From the NCBI GenBank assembly GCA_034766995.1, contig CM068314.1, positions 25,663,108 to 25,727,107 on the forward strand: a stretch of 64,000 bases of DNA. Direction: 5' to 3'. Each line of letters starts with the position of its first letter. Position 1 is the first letter of the stretch. Under the pieces are notes generated by a model. It was not told the DNA's origin. It made no database searches and worked only from the letters and a program-made list of their open reading frames with translations. The position numbers and the translations under genes were made by a program. Positions 61,501-64,000 of the stretch are shown piece by piece. Origin of the DNA: Acanthacorydalis orientalis. Lineage: Eukaryota; Arthropoda; Insecta; Megaloptera; Corydalidae.

Positions 61501-62068
61501 TTAGGTTGGTACGAAAACAATTGCGGATTTTAATTTCTGAATTCTAATACTAATTTTTTTTTCAATGAAAATGTCATTCCATTGTGTTCATTTTAATATC
61601 ATTTTGAAGTGTATTTTTCGGTCTGTATTTTGGTAACATCAACATTGGTTTTATTATTAACGTTTTTTAAAATCGGACTATTGAACTAAAGGTGGAAAAG
61701 AAGCAAATAATAGCAATTTTTTGTATGAGTCCAAAACAGGCAGTAAAATAACCGAAACTGGTTGTAAACTAAACGATGCTCTTGGTGGGGTACTGTTAAG
61801 GAACGTATGGTGCAATGGTGGTTCCAAAAATTTCATGCTGGGGACGAGAGCCTTGAAGAAGGTCGCATGCGTCCTTTCAGTTCTTAACGACTGAAGGCGT
61901 TCGTTGAATCAGAACCATGCACAACAATTTGCATTTGAATTTGCACAAAAATTAGGCTTTAGTTATCCATCAGTTCTGGACCACTTAAAACAGCTAGGAG
62001 AATAAAAAAAATAAAAATGTATATGAATTAGAAGTTCATAAACCGCAATTATTTTTTTACGAACCTAA
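61501..62068 (+). mobile_element. Mariner-derived deletion element, 568 bp (copy 6)
   Basis: The left end is TTAGGTTGGTACGAAAACAA (TA at 61499-61500). The right end in reverse complement is TTAGGTTCGTAAAAAAATAA, continuing to TTGCGGTTTAT. It is the opposite-strand partner of 48883-49449: same length, same retained N-terminal transposase segment, same jump to the 3' end. The flanking TA on the right has mutated to TG. Confidence 0.92.
61691..62008 (+). pseudogene. N-terminal mariner transposase fragment (in copy 6)
   Basis: The readable blocks are VEKKQIIAIF, then MVQWWFQKFHAGDESLEEG, then SEPCTTI and SVLDHLKQLGE after small indels. These correspond to the helix-turn-helix DNA-binding half of a mariner transposase. 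The catalytic half is absent. Compared with copy 5 it has a different set of point mutations and a short deletion near 61860. Confidence 0.85.
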
Positions 62069-62347
62069 TGCTTAAATTCAATATTTAAAAATCAATACAG
62101 TTGTAAAATGGGAATTATACAGTTCAAAAGTATTTTTATTAATTAATTTTTTTCGAACTATCAGATGTGGATTTTAAAATATAATATTTTTGCATTTTTT
62201 TGATTTTTGTAGAACATAATTTGTAAGAAAAAGATTCATGTTACGATTATTTCGAATAATGTAAATATGTTTTTGTGTTGGCACTTCATAACGATTTTAT
62301 TACTTTACATTTAATATATTTATTAATAAATATTAGTTTTCAATGGA

Positions 62348-62385
<38 letters not shown>

Positions 62386-62985
62386 TAAATGTATGTGTAT
62401 GTTTGTATAAACATTTAATAATAATATCTGTAACTAGAATAGATTCCATAGCAAAGTTACTGCGTGTGAAATGTTACATAAGTTAACTGTTGTTAACATT
62501 AGCTTTAGTTTAAAAGTTATCAACTTTAACTTTAGTTGTTACCAATGAGTTAGAGTATCTTGTTCAGTTCATTTTGAACTTTATCGTATATATTCATTAA
62601 ATTTCTAATGGGAAATTACATTTTAAAGATTTTGCAATGCACTCTCTTTAATCTAATGTTATTAAAATCTTCTAGATGAACTTCTTCAGTAGTATTTTCC
62701 ATTTTTATTATGTGATATTACACTGTATTGATCGTATTTATAAAAGTGAATAGGTACAGGTGAATACATTTCAATTAAAATTAATTATTTTCATATTTCA
62801 TGTAAACGTATTGAATGCTTTAGTTTACATTTTGTTTACAATACATATTTTCAAGAAAAAAGATGTATTGTGTGATGATATAATTGATTGTACAATGAAC
62901 GACATCAAACATCGTCTACATCAATAAATTTTCCGTTTTTCTTTTATTTTTTCTATCCATACATAACCTGTCGACTGAAAAGCAT
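62069..62985. other. AT-rich stretch, nothing seen
   Basis: Only the TA array at 62351-62381. Confidence 0.55.
62351..62381. repeat. (TA)n microsatellite, 31 bp
   Basis: Uninterrupted TA array. Confidence 0.97.
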
Positions 62986-63260
62986 ACAGTTTTCATCATA
63001 CAGCTCTGAATACAGTGTTCAAAAACTAGAGCGAGTTTATAGTAGACAGTTTGTTCGAGCGGCAACATTAGACAAGGATGCATTTATATGTCCGTACACA
63101 CTAACCCGAGTATTTTTTTCTTTTTTCGAGACCTTAGTACTGGAACTACTGTAACGTGAACGTGCATAGTAAACACGGATTTTGTTCAATGGGGGCGCTT
63201 GCGGCTCTTATATTGTGTGTCTGTTCACTTAAAGCGTTACTTAAGTGTTTGTGGTAGAAG
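62986..63260. other. GC-richer patch with an anonymous open frame
   Basis: An 88-codon plus frame (62888-63154) ends here. Its middle (SIQFSSYSSEYSVQKLERVYSRQF) is less AT-driven than most frames in the window, but it has no recognisable domain. GGGGGCGCTTGCGG near 63190 is unusually GC-rich for the region. Confidence 0.25.
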
Positions 63261-63599
63261 AGCTTTTTGCATTGTAATAAAGTTCTAGCAAAGTAAGATT
63301 AATTATGCATATGAGGATAATGTGATAATGTTAGTTTTAAAATTATTGCGTGCATTATTTTCAAAATGGAGCTTTTATAATATATTAAAATTCAATTAGT
63401 TAAAGAAAATATTATATTACGCTCGGGAGTATTTTTATTTTTTATTATTACACTGTTTTTAGTATACCGTGCATTAGTTTGAGTTAATTTTATGAGAATG
63501 TGTGCGCTGTTTCGTGATACTGAAAACTTTACTTAATAATATCGATAAAATAAATAAAAGTTGACTTTAATGTCTATCTTATATTTCTCCAAAATCGTG

Positions 63600-63635
<36 letters not shown>

Positions 63636-64000
63636 GTATGTACATGTATTGGTATGTATGTATTTGTGAATATTTATTTGACATTATTAAAACGTATATT
63701 ACAAGAAAGGAAAGCAATATTTATTTTTAGTATTAGAAAGGTTTAAAAAGTCGCACCTAATATATGTTTTTTTTAAGTATACAAATATTTATTGATTCTA
63801 ATATTCCAAGTTTCTTTATCTTTAAATACATTAGAGATAAAGAAATAAAACTTATCTTGAATACTTGTATTAATGTAAATATTTTTTTCAGAATATCTAC
63901 TTCGAAGTTAGAACTTTGAATTAGTGTTTCTGTTGGATTTGTAATTTAATACACATTGTAAATATTGATATTTATAATAATGAGTGTAATATATTGATGT
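63261..64000. other. AT-rich stretch to the window end
   Basis: Only the TA array at 63602-63631 was recognised. Confidence 0.55.
63602..63631. repeat. (TA)n microsatellite, 30 bp
   Basis: Uninterrupted TA array followed by TGTACGTATGTACATG. Confidence 0.97.

Overview
The window looks like non-coding nuclear DNA of an animal, most probably an arthropod and perhaps an insect. It is very AT-rich (about three quarters A+T by eye). It carries roughly one long (TA)n array per kilobase and holds decayed mariner (Tc1/mariner superfamily) and hAT transposons. There is no operon structure, no rRNA, tRNA or CRISPR signal, and no intact conserved protein-coding gene. The species cannot be fixed from sequence alone. 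A large intron, or an intergenic region of a gene with long introns, would fit.

Layout. 0.3-1.07 kb: an internally deleted mariner on the minus strand, bounded by about 35-bp terminal inverted repeats (TIRs). 1.1-11.5 kb: AT-rich DNA with (TA)n arrays and small GC-richer islands near 5.8-6.1 and 10.5-10.7 kb. 11.5-12.5 kb: a hAT remnant with clustered CGAGAA motifs near both ends. 13.4-14.0 kb: a CpG-containing island with an open frame behind a polypyrimidine/AG acceptor-like site. 14.6-15.4 kb: a second mariner on the minus strand, sitting inside a microsatellite. 21.1-21.55 kb: the best candidate for a real exon, on the minus strand, with acceptor, 39 codons, stop and a downstream AATAAA. 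29.9-30.6 kb: the longest open frame (240 codons), of unknown meaning. 34.94-36.22 kb: a near full-length but broken mariner that keeps the D,D34D framework. 38.14 and 42.49 kb: two copies of a diverged repeat of about 160 bp. 43.1-43.45 kb: a GC-rich promoter-like island with a TATA box. 44.6-45.1 kb: a 160-codon orphan frame followed by a perfect TGACGTCA. 45.97-47.3 kb: a deleted hAT with a BED-type zinc-finger remnant and a second, unrelated hAT terminus nested in it. 48.88-49.45 and 61.50-62.07 kb: two mariner-derived deletion elements of almost identical length (567 and 568 bp) that lost the same central part. 59.43-60.34 kb: a deleted sibling of the 34.9-kb mariner.

No set of genes working together is visible. 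The common theme is transposon decay by internal deletion: seven of the eight element copies lost central transposase sequence while keeping one or both ends, and the exception (34.9 kb) is broken by frameshifts and stops. I found no convincing new biological system. The strongest leads are the shared-deletion mariner pair, the unexplained 160-bp repeat, the candidate exon at 21.4 kb and the orphan frame at 44.6 kb. All identifications are by eye from sequence and motif knowledge; no database search was run.
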